A program made the position numbers and the translations under genes. DNA of 36,437 nt, taken from contig JAPPKD010000167.1 of the NCBI GenBank assembly GCA_028820215.1, forward strand, positions 1-36,437. Reading direction: 5' to 3'. The notes beneath the pieces were generated by a model. The model had not been told where the DNA came from. It ran no database searches and saw only the letters and a program-made list of their open reading frames with translations. The DNA is from Spirochaetaceae bacterium. Lineage in GTDB: Bacteria > Spirochaetota > Spirochaetia > SZUA-6 > Bin103. Each line of letters opens with the position of its first letter. Position 1 is the stretch's first letter. Positions 1 to 6,340 of the stretch are shown one piece after another.

Positions 1-95
1 GCCGGCGGGGCCCCCCCGGGGGGGGGGCCGCCGCGCCCCCCCCCGCGGCGGCCCCCCCCCCCCCCGGGGGGCCCGCCCCCGCCGCCGCCGGCCGC
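1..95. repeat. G/C homopolymer-like low-complexity edge
   Basis: The first ~95 bases consist almost only of runs of G and C with no A and no T. Normal coding sequence starts around position 100. The stretch stays open in the frame of the following MFS gene but would read as Pro/Gly/Ala only. It is most simply a low-quality contig edge; a real Pro/Ala-rich linker is less likely. Confidence 0.6.
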
Positions 96-750
96 GGCCC
101 CGGAGCGGCTGTCGATCGCCGCGCGCCTGCGCGACGGGCTGGCCACGCTGCGCGGCCGGCGCGCCCTGCAGGCGACCGTGGCGGTCACCCTGGTCTCCAA
201 CTTCTTCGCGTTCCCGTTCCACCAGATGGTGCCGGTGATCGCCCGCGAGGTGCTGGCGGCCGACGCGCTGCGCTTCGGGATCCTGGTGGCCGCGTGGGGA
301 GTCGGAGCGCTGGCCGGCTCGGTCACCCTGGCCGCGCGCGCCGTCAGGCGGCCGGCGTGGGTGTTCTTCGCCGGCATGTCCAGCCTGTTCGCCTGCATCT
401 GCGGCTTCGCGCTGTCCGGCGCCTACCTGCTGTCGGTGGGGCTGCTGCTGGCCGGCGGCATCGGCTTCTCCGGCTTCGCGTCCATGCAGATCCTGATCAC
501 CCTGCGCTCCGCGCCGCAGGCAACGCGCGGGCGGGCGCTGGGGGTGGTCGGCCTGGCGATCGGGGTCAACCCGCTGGGCAACGTGATCCTGGGGCTGATC
601 GCCGAGCAGGTCGGCCCGCAGGCCGCGCTCGCCGGCTTCGCGCTGATCGGGCTCTCCGGACTGGCGCTGGTCCGCTGGCGCTACCCGGAGCTGGGCCGCC
701 GCGGGGCGGTCAGCGATCCGCCGCCGGAGCCTGCGCCGCCGGCGAGCTGA
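1..750 (+). CDS. MFS transporter, C-terminal half (5' end outside window)
   Basis: The frame is open from base 1 and becomes protein-like at about base 100 (reading PERLSIAARLRDGL), so the true start lies upstream. The later GTG at 178 is internal. Five or six hydrophobic segments follow, with the loop motif RGRALGVVGLAIGVNPLG that recurs in the C-terminal six-helix bundle of MFS exporters of the EntS/MFS_3 type. The usual length is about 400 residues; about 215 credible residues are present. The role would be proton-driven export of a small molecule across the inner membrane; the substrate cannot be told. The last 41 bases overlap the 3' end of the convergent coaD. Confidence 0.75.
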   Translation, partial: AGGAPPGGGPPRPPPRRPPPPPGGPPPPPPAAAPERLSIAARLRDGLATLRGRRALQATVAVTLVSNFFAFPFHQMVPVIAREVLAADALRFGILVAAWGVGALAGSVTLAARAVRRPAWVFFAGMSSLFACICGFALSGAYLLSVGLLLAGGIGFSGFASMQILITLRSAPQATRGRALGVVGLAIGVNPLGNVILGLIAEQVGPQAALAGFALIGLSGLALVRWRYPELGRRGAVSDPPPEPAPPAS

Positions 751-1234
751 AGCGCTCCACGAAGGCGGTGTGCACGGCCGGCGGCACGTACTTGGCCAGC
801 ACCGTCTCCCAGCCGCTGAGCCCGATCAGTCCCTTCACCACGCTGGAGCTCACCTCGGCGATCTCCCGCGGGGGCATCAGGAACACGGTGACCACGCCCG
901 CGTCCAGGTCGCTGTTGATGTACTTCATCGACCGCTCGTACTGGTAGTCGAGCTCGGTGCGGATGCCGCGCAGCACGAACTCAGCGCCCCGCGAGCGCGC
1001 GTACTCGACCAGGAAGCGGTTCTCGTAGGTTTCCACCGTCGCCTTGGTGTGGCCGGCCAGCGAGGCGCGGACCAGCGCGAGGCGCTCGGCGATCGAGAAC
1101 TCGTAGTGCTTGTCCGGATTCGTGCCGATGGCCACGATCAGCTCGTCGAACAGCCGCTCGCCCTGCTCGACCACCCACAGGTGGCCGTTCGTGATCGGGT
1201 CGAAGCTGGCCGCGTACACGCATCGCCTGGGCAT
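710..1234 (-). CDS. coaD: Phosphopantetheine adenylyltransferase
   Basis: This cytoplasmic enzyme transfers AMP from ATP to 4'-phosphopantetheine, giving dephospho-CoA, the fourth step of coenzyme A synthesis. The 174-residue product has the nucleotidyltransferase signature SFDPITNGH, with the T/HxGH box at residues 15-18. It also has the RGIRTELDYQYE block (89-100) and EVSSSVVKG (127-135), matching the ISSTxVR region of the family. The usual length is ~160 residues; the extra residues form an Ala/Pro tail. The start was placed at the ATG giving MPRRCVYAASF, directly before the first beta strand; the open frame extends further upstream but without conserved sequence. It is convergent with and overlaps the MFS gene. 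A zinc-ribbon gene diverges upstream. Confidence 0.93.
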   Translation of the reverse strand: MPRRCVYAASFDPITNGHLWVVEQGERLFDELIVAIGTNPDKHYEFSIAERLALVRASLAGHTKATVETYENRFLVEYARSRGAEFVLRGIRTELDYQYERSMKYINSDLDAGVVTVFLMPPREIAEVSSSVVKGLIGLSGWETVLAKYVPPAVHTAFVERFSSPAAQAPAADR

Positions 1235-1313
1235 GGACGCATCCCACCCCGGCCGGCGGGCGCTGGTCAAGGAGCCCGCGGCGGCACTATGATCGGCTGT
1301 CGGGGGTGCTGTC

Positions 1314-1604
1314 GTGGGTGGTTGTTTCGCGTGCGGCGCGACGTTCGATCCGGACCTGGAGATCTTCCGCACGACCACCTGCCCGAGCTGCGGCAAGGAC
1401 GCGCACGTCTGCCTGAACTGCCGCTTCTACGACAAGTCCGTGCACATGGAGTGCCGGGAGTCGATCGCGGAGCCGGTGGCGCAGAAGGACCGGTCGAACT
1501 TCTGCGAGTACTTCAAGCTGCGCCAAACCGGCCCCGGTCCGGCCGCCGACGACCGTGCGGAGCGCGCCCGCGATGCCGCCGAGCGGCTGTTCGGCGGCCT
1601 GTAG
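1314..1604 (+). CDS. Small cysteine-rich zinc-ribbon protein
   Basis: This is a 96-residue protein starting at GTG, with a G-rich stretch about 8 bases upstream as ribosome site. It has eight cysteines in order: C4-x2-C7, C23-PS-C26, C33-LN-C36, C47 and C64, with H44 close to C47. The paired CxxC knuckles point to one or two structural zinc sites. The block CLNCRFYDKSVHMECRES is the most conserved-looking part; I recall similar uncharacterised proteins in spirochaetes and some other phyla. The acidic/basic C-terminal ~30 residues look disordered. Function is unknown. It is divergent from coaD, and two hairpin elements begin 29 bases after its stop. Confidence 0.75.
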   Translation: MGGCFACGATFDPDLEIFRTTTCPSCGKDAHVCLNCRFYDKSVHMECRESIAEPVAQKDRSNFCEYFKLRQTGPGPAADDRAERARDAAERLFGGL

Positions 1605-1632
1605 ACGGGCAGTCCGCCGGCGCAGGAGAAAC

Positions 1633-1696
1633 GGCCCCCGGCGGCTTTCGTGGGAGGGGTTGTGAACGCAACCGCCAAAGGCATCCGCCGGGGGCC
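1633..1696. other. Hairpin element A (12-bp perfect outer stem)
   Basis: A perfect 12-bp inverted repeat (GGCCCCCGGCGG at 1633-1644, complement at 1685-1696) closes a 40-base interior. The interior has a small hairpin GTTG-TGAACG-CAAC, then GCC-AAA-GGC. The interior resembles that of element B at 1729-1806, although the outer stems differ in sequence. There is no T run on either side, so a standard terminator is unlikely. It lies between the zinc-ribbon gene and the 3' end of the histidine kinase gene. Confidence 0.55.
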
Positions 1697-1728
1697 AAGC
1701 CGTGCTTCAACTCCTTGTGTGAGATGAA

Positions 1729-1806
1729 GGAGCCCGGTTCGCTTCCCGCAGGGAGTGTTGTTGTGGACGCGACCCCCGTTGGTCTGTACCGGGCGAACCG
1801 GGCTCC
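1729..1806. other. Hairpin element B (14-bp perfect outer stem), related to A
   Basis: A perfect 14-bp inverted repeat (GGAGCCCGGTTCGC at 1729-1742, complement at 1793-1806) closes a 50-base interior. It shares with element A the order GCTT..GGGAG..TTGTGrACGCrACC..GG. Its inner hairpin GTTG-TGGACG-CGAC keeps pairing through a U-G in place of a U-A. A third, weaker hairpin (CTTCA at 1705-1709 with TGAAG at 1725-1729) lies between A and B and overlaps the first base of the B stem. Role unknown: a structured RNA, or the ends of a small mobile element. Confidence 0.55.
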
Positions 1807-1917
1807 ATGAATCAAAGGGTAAGCGCACCGTACCACGGTCAGGGCCGTACGTCCATCAAGATAACGTGCGCTTTGCCGTGATTTGATAATCGATACGTAT
1901 TCTCCTGAGTTCGGGAG

Positions 1918-3348
1918 TCACGCCGCGACCGGAAGCCAGATACGGACGGTGGTCCCCCGGCCCGGGCCCTCGCTGGTCACGGTGATCCTCCCCCCGTGCG
2001 CGGTGACGATGGCGCGCGCGATGGCCAGCCCCAGCCCGGAGCCGCCGGTGCGGCGCGTACGCGACCGGTCGGCCCGGTACAGGCGCTCGAACAGATGCGG
2101 CAGATCGGCCGGGTCGATCCCCGCGCCGTCATCCTGCACGCTGATCGCCACACCGCCGTCCGGGGCCTCCTCGGCCGCCACCGCGATCCGTCCGCCGGGC
2201 TCGGTATGCTGCATCGCGTTCAGCACCACGTTGCCGAGCGCCTGACCCATGCGCATCCGGTCGAGGTCGAGCGCCGGCAGCGCCGGCCGCGGCGCGAACA
2301 CCAGGTCGATCCCGCGCATCTCCGCCTGGAACTGCCACCGCTCCCGTTCGCCGTCGAGCAGCGCGTCGACCGAGCACGACTCCCGGTCGAGCCGCAGCTC
2401 GCCGGAGTCGGTTTCCGCAAGCCAGTTCAGATCGCGGACCAGGTTTCGCAGCTTCGTCACCTCGTCGACGATCAGTCCGGCGGCCGGCGCCGGCTCCTGC
2501 AGGCCGTCGAGCAACCCCTTCGCTTCCAACTGGATGACGGTCAGCGGCGTGTTCAGCTCGTGGGAGAGATCGTTGACGAGGCGCCGGCGCAGATCGCGCT
2601 GCGTCTGCAAGGCGTTGGTCATGCGGTTGAACGCGGCGCTCATCCGTCCCAGCTCGTCGGAGGAGGTAACCGGCAGCAGGGCGCTGTCCCCGCGCCGCGC
2701 GATCTTCCCGGCCGCCGCGGTCAGCAGCGTGACCGGGGCCGTGATGCGGCGCGAGATCCAGGCCGCCAGCGACAGGGCCACGGCGGCGATCAGCGCTCCG
2801 CCGAGCGCCGTGGTGGCCAGCATGGCGCGCAGGAATCCGTGCAATTCGGTCACCAGGAACTCGCGCTCGACGTCGACGTAGGCGTAGCCCACCGCGCGCC
2901 GGGTCCGCGGGTCGGTCACCGTCGCGCGCTCTCCCCCCAGCGCCGGCGCCGGGGTCCCGCCGCGCAGGCGCGAGAGGTTGTCGCGGATCACCACGCCGCC
3001 GCTATCGACGACGACGATCCTGATGCGGTCGACGTGGAACGTCGTCTCCGCGCCGCGCTCGCTGCGCTCACCGCGCCCCTCGTCGTGCTCGCCTTCATCG
3101 GCGTAGAGGTAACCGGCGTCGGCCAGCGCCCGATCCACGGTCGCCCAGCCGCCCGCGGCGGCGTACTCGCGGCTCAGGTGACGCGCGATGCTGCCCGCTT
3201 CCACGCGGGCGAGCTGCGCGACGAACGCGTCCATCTGGCGCTGCGTGACGAAGTAGCCGATGCCGACGCTGAGCGCCAGGGCCAGGACGACCACCACCAC
3301 GAACGCCCGTAGAATGCGCCCGTGCAACGACGCGGCCCGTTCGCTCAC
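1918..3348 (-). CDS. Membrane sensor histidine kinase (BaeS/EnvZ-like)
   Basis: This inner-membrane sensor of 476 residues autophosphorylates and passes phosphate to the regulator encoded just upstream. It has a transmembrane helix at about 12-34 and a periplasmic sensor region (~35-172, with an acidic/basic stretch near 84-98). A second helix lies at ~175-197, followed by HAMP (~198-250). HisKA has the H box NDLSHELNTPLTV and the phosphorylated His at 263. The ATPase domain has the N box GNVVLNAMQH (372-381), DDGAGI and GGSGLGLAI. The GTG start overlaps the stop of the regulator gene by 4 bases (GTGA), so the two are translationally coupled. The signal sensed cannot be read from sequence. 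Confidence 0.92.
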   Translation of the reverse strand: MSERAASLHGRILRAFVVVVVLALALSVGIGYFVTQRQMDAFVAQLARVEAGSIARHLSREYAAAGGWATVDRALADAGYLYADEGEHDEGRGERSERGAETTFHVDRIRIVVVDSGGVVIRDNLSRLRGGTPAPALGGERATVTDPRTRRAVGYAYVDVEREFLVTELHGFLRAMLATTALGGALIAAVALSLAAWISRRITAPVTLLTAAAGKIARRGDSALLPVTSSDELGRMSAAFNRMTNALQTQRDLRRRLVNDLSHELNTPLTVIQLEAKGLLDGLQEPAPAAGLIVDEVTKLRNLVRDLNWLAETDSGELRLDRESCSVDALLDGERERWQFQAEMRGIDLVFAPRPALPALDLDRMRMGQALGNVVLNAMQHTEPGGRIAVAAEEAPDGGVAISVQDDGAGIDPADLPHLFERLYRADRSRTRRTGGSGLGLAIARAIVTAHGGRITVTSEGPGRGTTVRIWLPVAA

Positions 3349-4025
3349 GAGTCCTCCGGCACGAATCGGTAGCCGGCGCCGTATACGGTCTGGATCGGTT
3401 GCCGGCCGTCGATGCTGATCTGTTTGCGGAGACGGAGGATGTGGTTGTCGATCGCGCGGTCGTAGGCGTCGAAGTCGTCGTCGAAGGCCAGGCTGATGAG
3501 CTGCTCGCGGCTGAGCACCTGCCGCGGATGGCGCATGAACGCGGCCAGCAGCGCGAACAGCGCGCGGCTCAGATCGATCCGCCGGCCGCCGACCGTCACG
3601 TCGCGGGTCGTCTCGTCGATCGTGATCCGGCCGCAGGTCAGAGTCTGCTGCACCTTGTCGTCGACCCGCCGCAGGACGGCCTTGGCGCGGGCGATGACCT
3701 CGTCGGGATCGAACGGCTTGACGACATAGTCATCGGCGCCGGTCTCCAGCCCCGCGATGCGGTCGGCGCGCGTCTCGCGGGCCGTGAGCATGATGATCGG
3801 CACCGACGACTCGCGGCGCAGGATGCGGCACACCTGCATCCCGTCGAGCCGGGGCAGCATCAGGTCGAGTACAATCAGGTGGGGACGGCGAGCGCGGGCG
3901 AGCGCCAGGCCGGTACGCCCGTCGTGGGCGACCTCCGCATCGAACCCCGTCCGTTCGAAGCGGACCTTCAGCCAGTGCGCGATCCGCTGTTCGTCTTCGA
4001 TGATCAGCACCGTGCGCTTCGTCAT
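3345..4025 (-). CDS. OmpR/PhoB-family response regulator
   Basis: This transcription regulator of 226 residues is the partner of the downstream-encoded kinase. The receiver domain (residues ~4-115) has the acidic pair E10-D11, the phosphoacceptor D54 in LIVLDLMLPRLDG, the LTA switch residue and the conserved Lys in VVKPFDPDE. The C-terminal winged helix (~130-222) ends in the typical IQTVYGAGYRFVPE wing. ATG at 4025 is preferred over an in-frame GTG at 4034, since MTKRTVLIIEDE puts the first beta strand at the usual place and the stretch before it is G/A-rich. It is first in a two-gene operon. Target genes are unknown. Confidence 0.92.
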   Translation of the reverse strand: MTKRTVLIIEDEQRIAHWLKVRFERTGFDAEVAHDGRTGLALARARRPHLIVLDLMLPRLDGMQVCRILRRESSVPIIMLTARETRADRIAGLETGADDYVVKPFDPDEVIARAKAVLRRVDDKVQQTLTCGRITIDETTRDVTVGGRRIDLSRALFALLAAFMRHPRQVLSREQLISLAFDDDFDAYDRAIDNHILRLRKQISIDGRQPIQTVYGAGYRFVPEDS

Positions 4026-4103
4026 CACTCTCACTCACGACAACACGTGGGAACCATCATGCGGACGCGGCGCCCCGGTGAGCGCCGCGCCCGTGTGGTG
4101 AAC

Positions 4104-4127
4104 CGGCGCGGGCCGTGGCCCGCGCCG
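4104..4127 (-). terminator. GC-rich hairpin after the secreted Gly/Ser/Glu-rich gene
   Basis: This is a perfect inverted repeat CGGCGCGGGCC / GGCCCGCGCCG with a 2-base centre (so ~10 bp plus a 4-base loop in RNA). It lies 9 bases past the stop of the minus-strand gene at 4137 and before the response regulator start. No U tract follows, so it may slow or stabilise transcript ends rather than act as a full intrinsic terminator. Confidence 0.45.
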
Positions 4128-4136
4128 CCCCGGCCG

Positions 4137-4733
4137 CTAACTGCCGCTGCCGCTTTCACCGCCCGAGCCGTGTTCGCCGCCGCTTTCGCCGCCGGAACCC
4201 TCGCCGCCTTCACCGCCGCCGGACTGCGACATCGGGCCGACCTCCGCGTGCGGAACCCAGCCGTCGAACGCTTCGTTCTTCGGCGGGTTCAGCCGCACGG
4301 TCATCGACTCGCCGGCCGCCAGGTCCTTCGGCGTCGTGGGGCCGAGCTCCGTGCCGCTCGACAGGTGGATCTCCACCCGCACCAACTGCAGCGTGGCGTC
4401 GGTGGTGTTCTTCACCGTGCCGATGAAGGTGTTGGCCTCCGCGTCGTAGCCCATGATCAGGTGCGCGCCCTTGCGGACCATGTCGAAGGTCTCGTCCAGG
4501 GCCAGCATGGTGCCGCCCTCCTCGCCGCCGGCCCCTGACTCGGAGCCCTCGGCGCCTTCGCTGCCGCCCTCGCCGCCGGAGCCCTCGCTGCCTTCGCCGC
4601 CGGAGCCGTGCTCGCCGCCGCTCTCGGACTGCCCGCTTTCGGATTGCCCGCTCGCGACGCCGATCATGGCCACCGACATGAAGGCGACCATCGCCGCCAG
4701 CAGGGTGATCCTCATCCTTGATGTGCTCGCCAT
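4137..4733 (-). CDS. Secreted Gly/Ser/Glu-rich protein with FxLYD-like core
   Basis: The 198-residue product begins with a clear signal peptide (basic start, hydrophobic helix ~9-28, cleavage near VASGQ). An acidic low-complexity region rich in Gly, Ser and Glu follows (~30-75). A compact beta domain (~76-165) contains GTVKNTTDATLQLVRVEIHL and ends in an AAGESMTVRL strand, the layout of FxLYD domains, which occur on exported bacterial proteins. A second GGE/SGG tail completes it. ATG at 4733 is chosen because an excellent ribosome site (AGGAGG) precedes it and the signal peptide starts there; the longer open frame is spurious. Likely exported, acidic and flexible; role unknown. Confidence 0.75.
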   Translation of the reverse strand: MASTSRMRITLLAAMVAFMSVAMIGVASGQSESGQSESGGEHGSGGEGSEGSGGEGGSEGAEGSESGAGGEEGGTMLALDETFDMVRKGAHLIMGYDAEANTFIGTVKNTTDATLQLVRVEIHLSSGTELGPTTPKDLAAGESMTVRLNPPKNEAFDGWVPHAEVGPMSQSGGGEGGEGSGGESGGEHGSGGESGSGS

Positions 4734-4872
4734 CCTTCTCCTCCTCGGGGCCTTGCCCCTGAGTGATTTCGAGGAACCTCGATCCTCGTTGTGGTGAAGG
4801 ATGGCCGCGAAATGTCGCACGATTGTCTCATTCCCGGACGATTTCGCGCGGCGGACGCCGGGGAGCGGCCGC

Positions 4873-5673
4873 TCAGAGAACCGCGCCGTACGCCTCGTCG
4901 AAGGCGCTCGCCGCATAGGCGTCCGACGCGTAGGCGAACCCGCCGTCGCCCCAACGCTCCCCCCAACTGTTGCGCACGATGAAATGCGTCCCCGTGTAGC
5001 CCACCAGGCAGGCCGCGTGCCCGCCGCCCGAGGCGTCCTCCCGGTACCGGTCCAGCTCACCCTCCGCGGCCGCCGCCCGCTCCCAGGTCCGGTCCACCAC
5101 CACCCGAACCAGCACCGGCCCCTGGTTCGAGATCCACGCCCGCCACCGCTCCGGGTCGCGCCCCAGGTTGTGGTAGCTGGCGATCCGGTACTTCGCCGCT
5201 CGGGCATAGAATGCCTCCGTGCTCAGCGAGCTCAGCGCCCCGTCCATGGGCAGCGTGCTCTCGGTCACACACCCGTACTTCCGCGCCACGCGCAGGGCCA
5301 GCTTGATCTGCGTCCCCGCCGACTCGATGAAGGTCGTCGGGAATGAGGCGAGCAGGTCCGTCTCCTTGTTGGCCATCCAGATGAACCGGGGCGAGGGCCG
5401 CTCGCCCCCTGCCAGCAGCCCGGCCTGCCGGTAGTGCCAGTGCAGCACCCCGTCCGCCGCCGCGAACCCGACGCAGGCGCCGGTCGTCCCCTGGTCCCTG
5501 ACCGGCCAGTCCTCCACGCGCAGGTCCACCTCGGCGCGGGCCGCCGCGTCCGCCACCATCCCGGCCTCCACGGCGTCCGCGAAGGTCCAGTCCATCCGCA
5601 CGCCGGCCGACCGGTCGCAGTTGAGAACGAATCGCCCCACGCCCGGGACGAGGCCGATCGGTGCGGTTGGCAT
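4873..5673 (-). CDS. Papain-family (C1) cysteine peptidase, cytoplasmic
   Basis: This is a 266-residue peptidase of the papain fold. The catalytic set is visible: oxyanion Gln61 and nucleophile Cys67 in VRDQGTTGACVGFAAA, His219 in GGGHAACLVGY, and Asn235 in FIVRNSWGERWGDGGFA. No signal peptide and no long inhibitory propeptide are seen: the first ~50 residues are a short leader before the mature-like domain. It resembles the bacterial C1A proteins of COG4870. Start is at the ATG giving MPTAPIGLVPG; the ribosome site is weak, and the longer open frame upstream reads as Arg/Ser-rich noise. It sits alone between a secreted protein gene and a divergent membrane protein gene. Substrate unknown. 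Confidence 0.85.
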   Translation of the reverse strand: MPTAPIGLVPGVGRFVLNCDRSAGVRMDWTFADAVEAGMVADAAARAEVDLRVEDWPVRDQGTTGACVGFAAADGVLHWHYRQAGLLAGGERPSPRFIWMANKETDLLASFPTTFIESAGTQIKLALRVARKYGCVTESTLPMDGALSSLSTEAFYARAAKYRIASYHNLGRDPERWRAWISNQGPVLVRVVVDRTWERAAAAEGELDRYREDASGGGHAACLVGYTGTHFIVRNSWGERWGDGGFAYASDAYAASAFDEAYGAVL

Positions 5674-5899
5674 GTGTCGGGCATCATATCGGCCGAGACG
5701 TGACCTCGGCTCCGGGCGTCCGGGAGACCCTGCTCGCGTCGTCCCGTAGACCGATGCCCGGGACGCCGGAGCGCCGGTTCGGCCGGACGTCACCCCGCCC
5801 AGTCCGGGTGCCGACTCACCGTCGGGGCGCCTGCCGCCGATATATAGGGCGTGGCGTTGCGCCTCGATCACCCAGGGGCGCGCTTGAAGGGAGGCTGCC

Positions 5900-6334
5900 A
5901 TGGCCATCGAACTGCCGACTGAACTGACGAATCTGCTGAGCGCCGAAACGATCGTGATCGTCGCGGTGGTGGCGCTGGCCGGCTTGGTGGCGCTGGCGCT
6001 GCTGCAGGGCGCCGGCCTGCGCCGGCGGGTCGACGACATGCTGCAGGAAGACACGGCCGCCTACGCGACGCTGCGCACCGCCGCGGAGCGGGTGGCCAGG
6101 ATCGAGGCGGGGACCCTGCCCACCGGCCACGAGGATCTGCGCATCGCGGTGTCGCCGGAGTTGAGCGAGCGGCTGGAAGAGGCGGCCCGGCGCGGCGGCG
6201 TGTCGCTGATGACGGCCGCCCGCGCGGCGCTGGAGCGGGGGCTGGCCTCCGAGGAGGCCGAGCGGCGGCAGCCGCGCGAGCTGGCCGCGCCGGCGGCGAT
6301 GGCGGTGGAGCCGGTCGAGCGCAACGGCCACTGA
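5900..6334 (+). CDS. Single-helix membrane protein with RHH-like C-terminal segment
   Basis: This 144-residue protein has a strong ribosome site (GGGAGG, 6 bases before ATG). Residues ~16-38 form one hydrophobic helix. A basic/helical stretch follows (~40-75). Then a short beta-helix-helix-like segment, LRIAVSPELSERLEEAARR followed by GGVSLMTAARAALERGL, resembles the ribbon-helix-helix layout of CopG-like proteins or just an amphipathic helical pair. The tail is acidic and Ala/Pro-rich. I do not recognise a family. It is convergent with the large hybrid sensor gene, whose stop lies 6 bases after this one. A membrane-tethered regulator is possible, but that is inference. Confidence 0.6.
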   Translation: MAIELPTELTNLLSAETIVIVAVVALAGLVALALLQGAGLRRRVDDMLQEDTAAYATLRTAAERVARIEAGTLPTGHEDLRIAVSPELSERLEEAARRGGVSLMTAARAALERGLASEEAERRQPRELAAPAAMAVEPVERNGH

Positions 6335-6340
6335 CCGGCG

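Noticed and set aside
1687..1806. Hairpins at 1.63-1.81 kb as a CRISPR array or integron attC sites
   Set aside because: Only two unequal copies, no regular spacers, and no attC core sites of the usual form.
1996..3312. 438-residue plus-strand open frame
   Set aside because: Antisense of the histidine kinase gene; Arg/His/Gly-rich noise with no motif.
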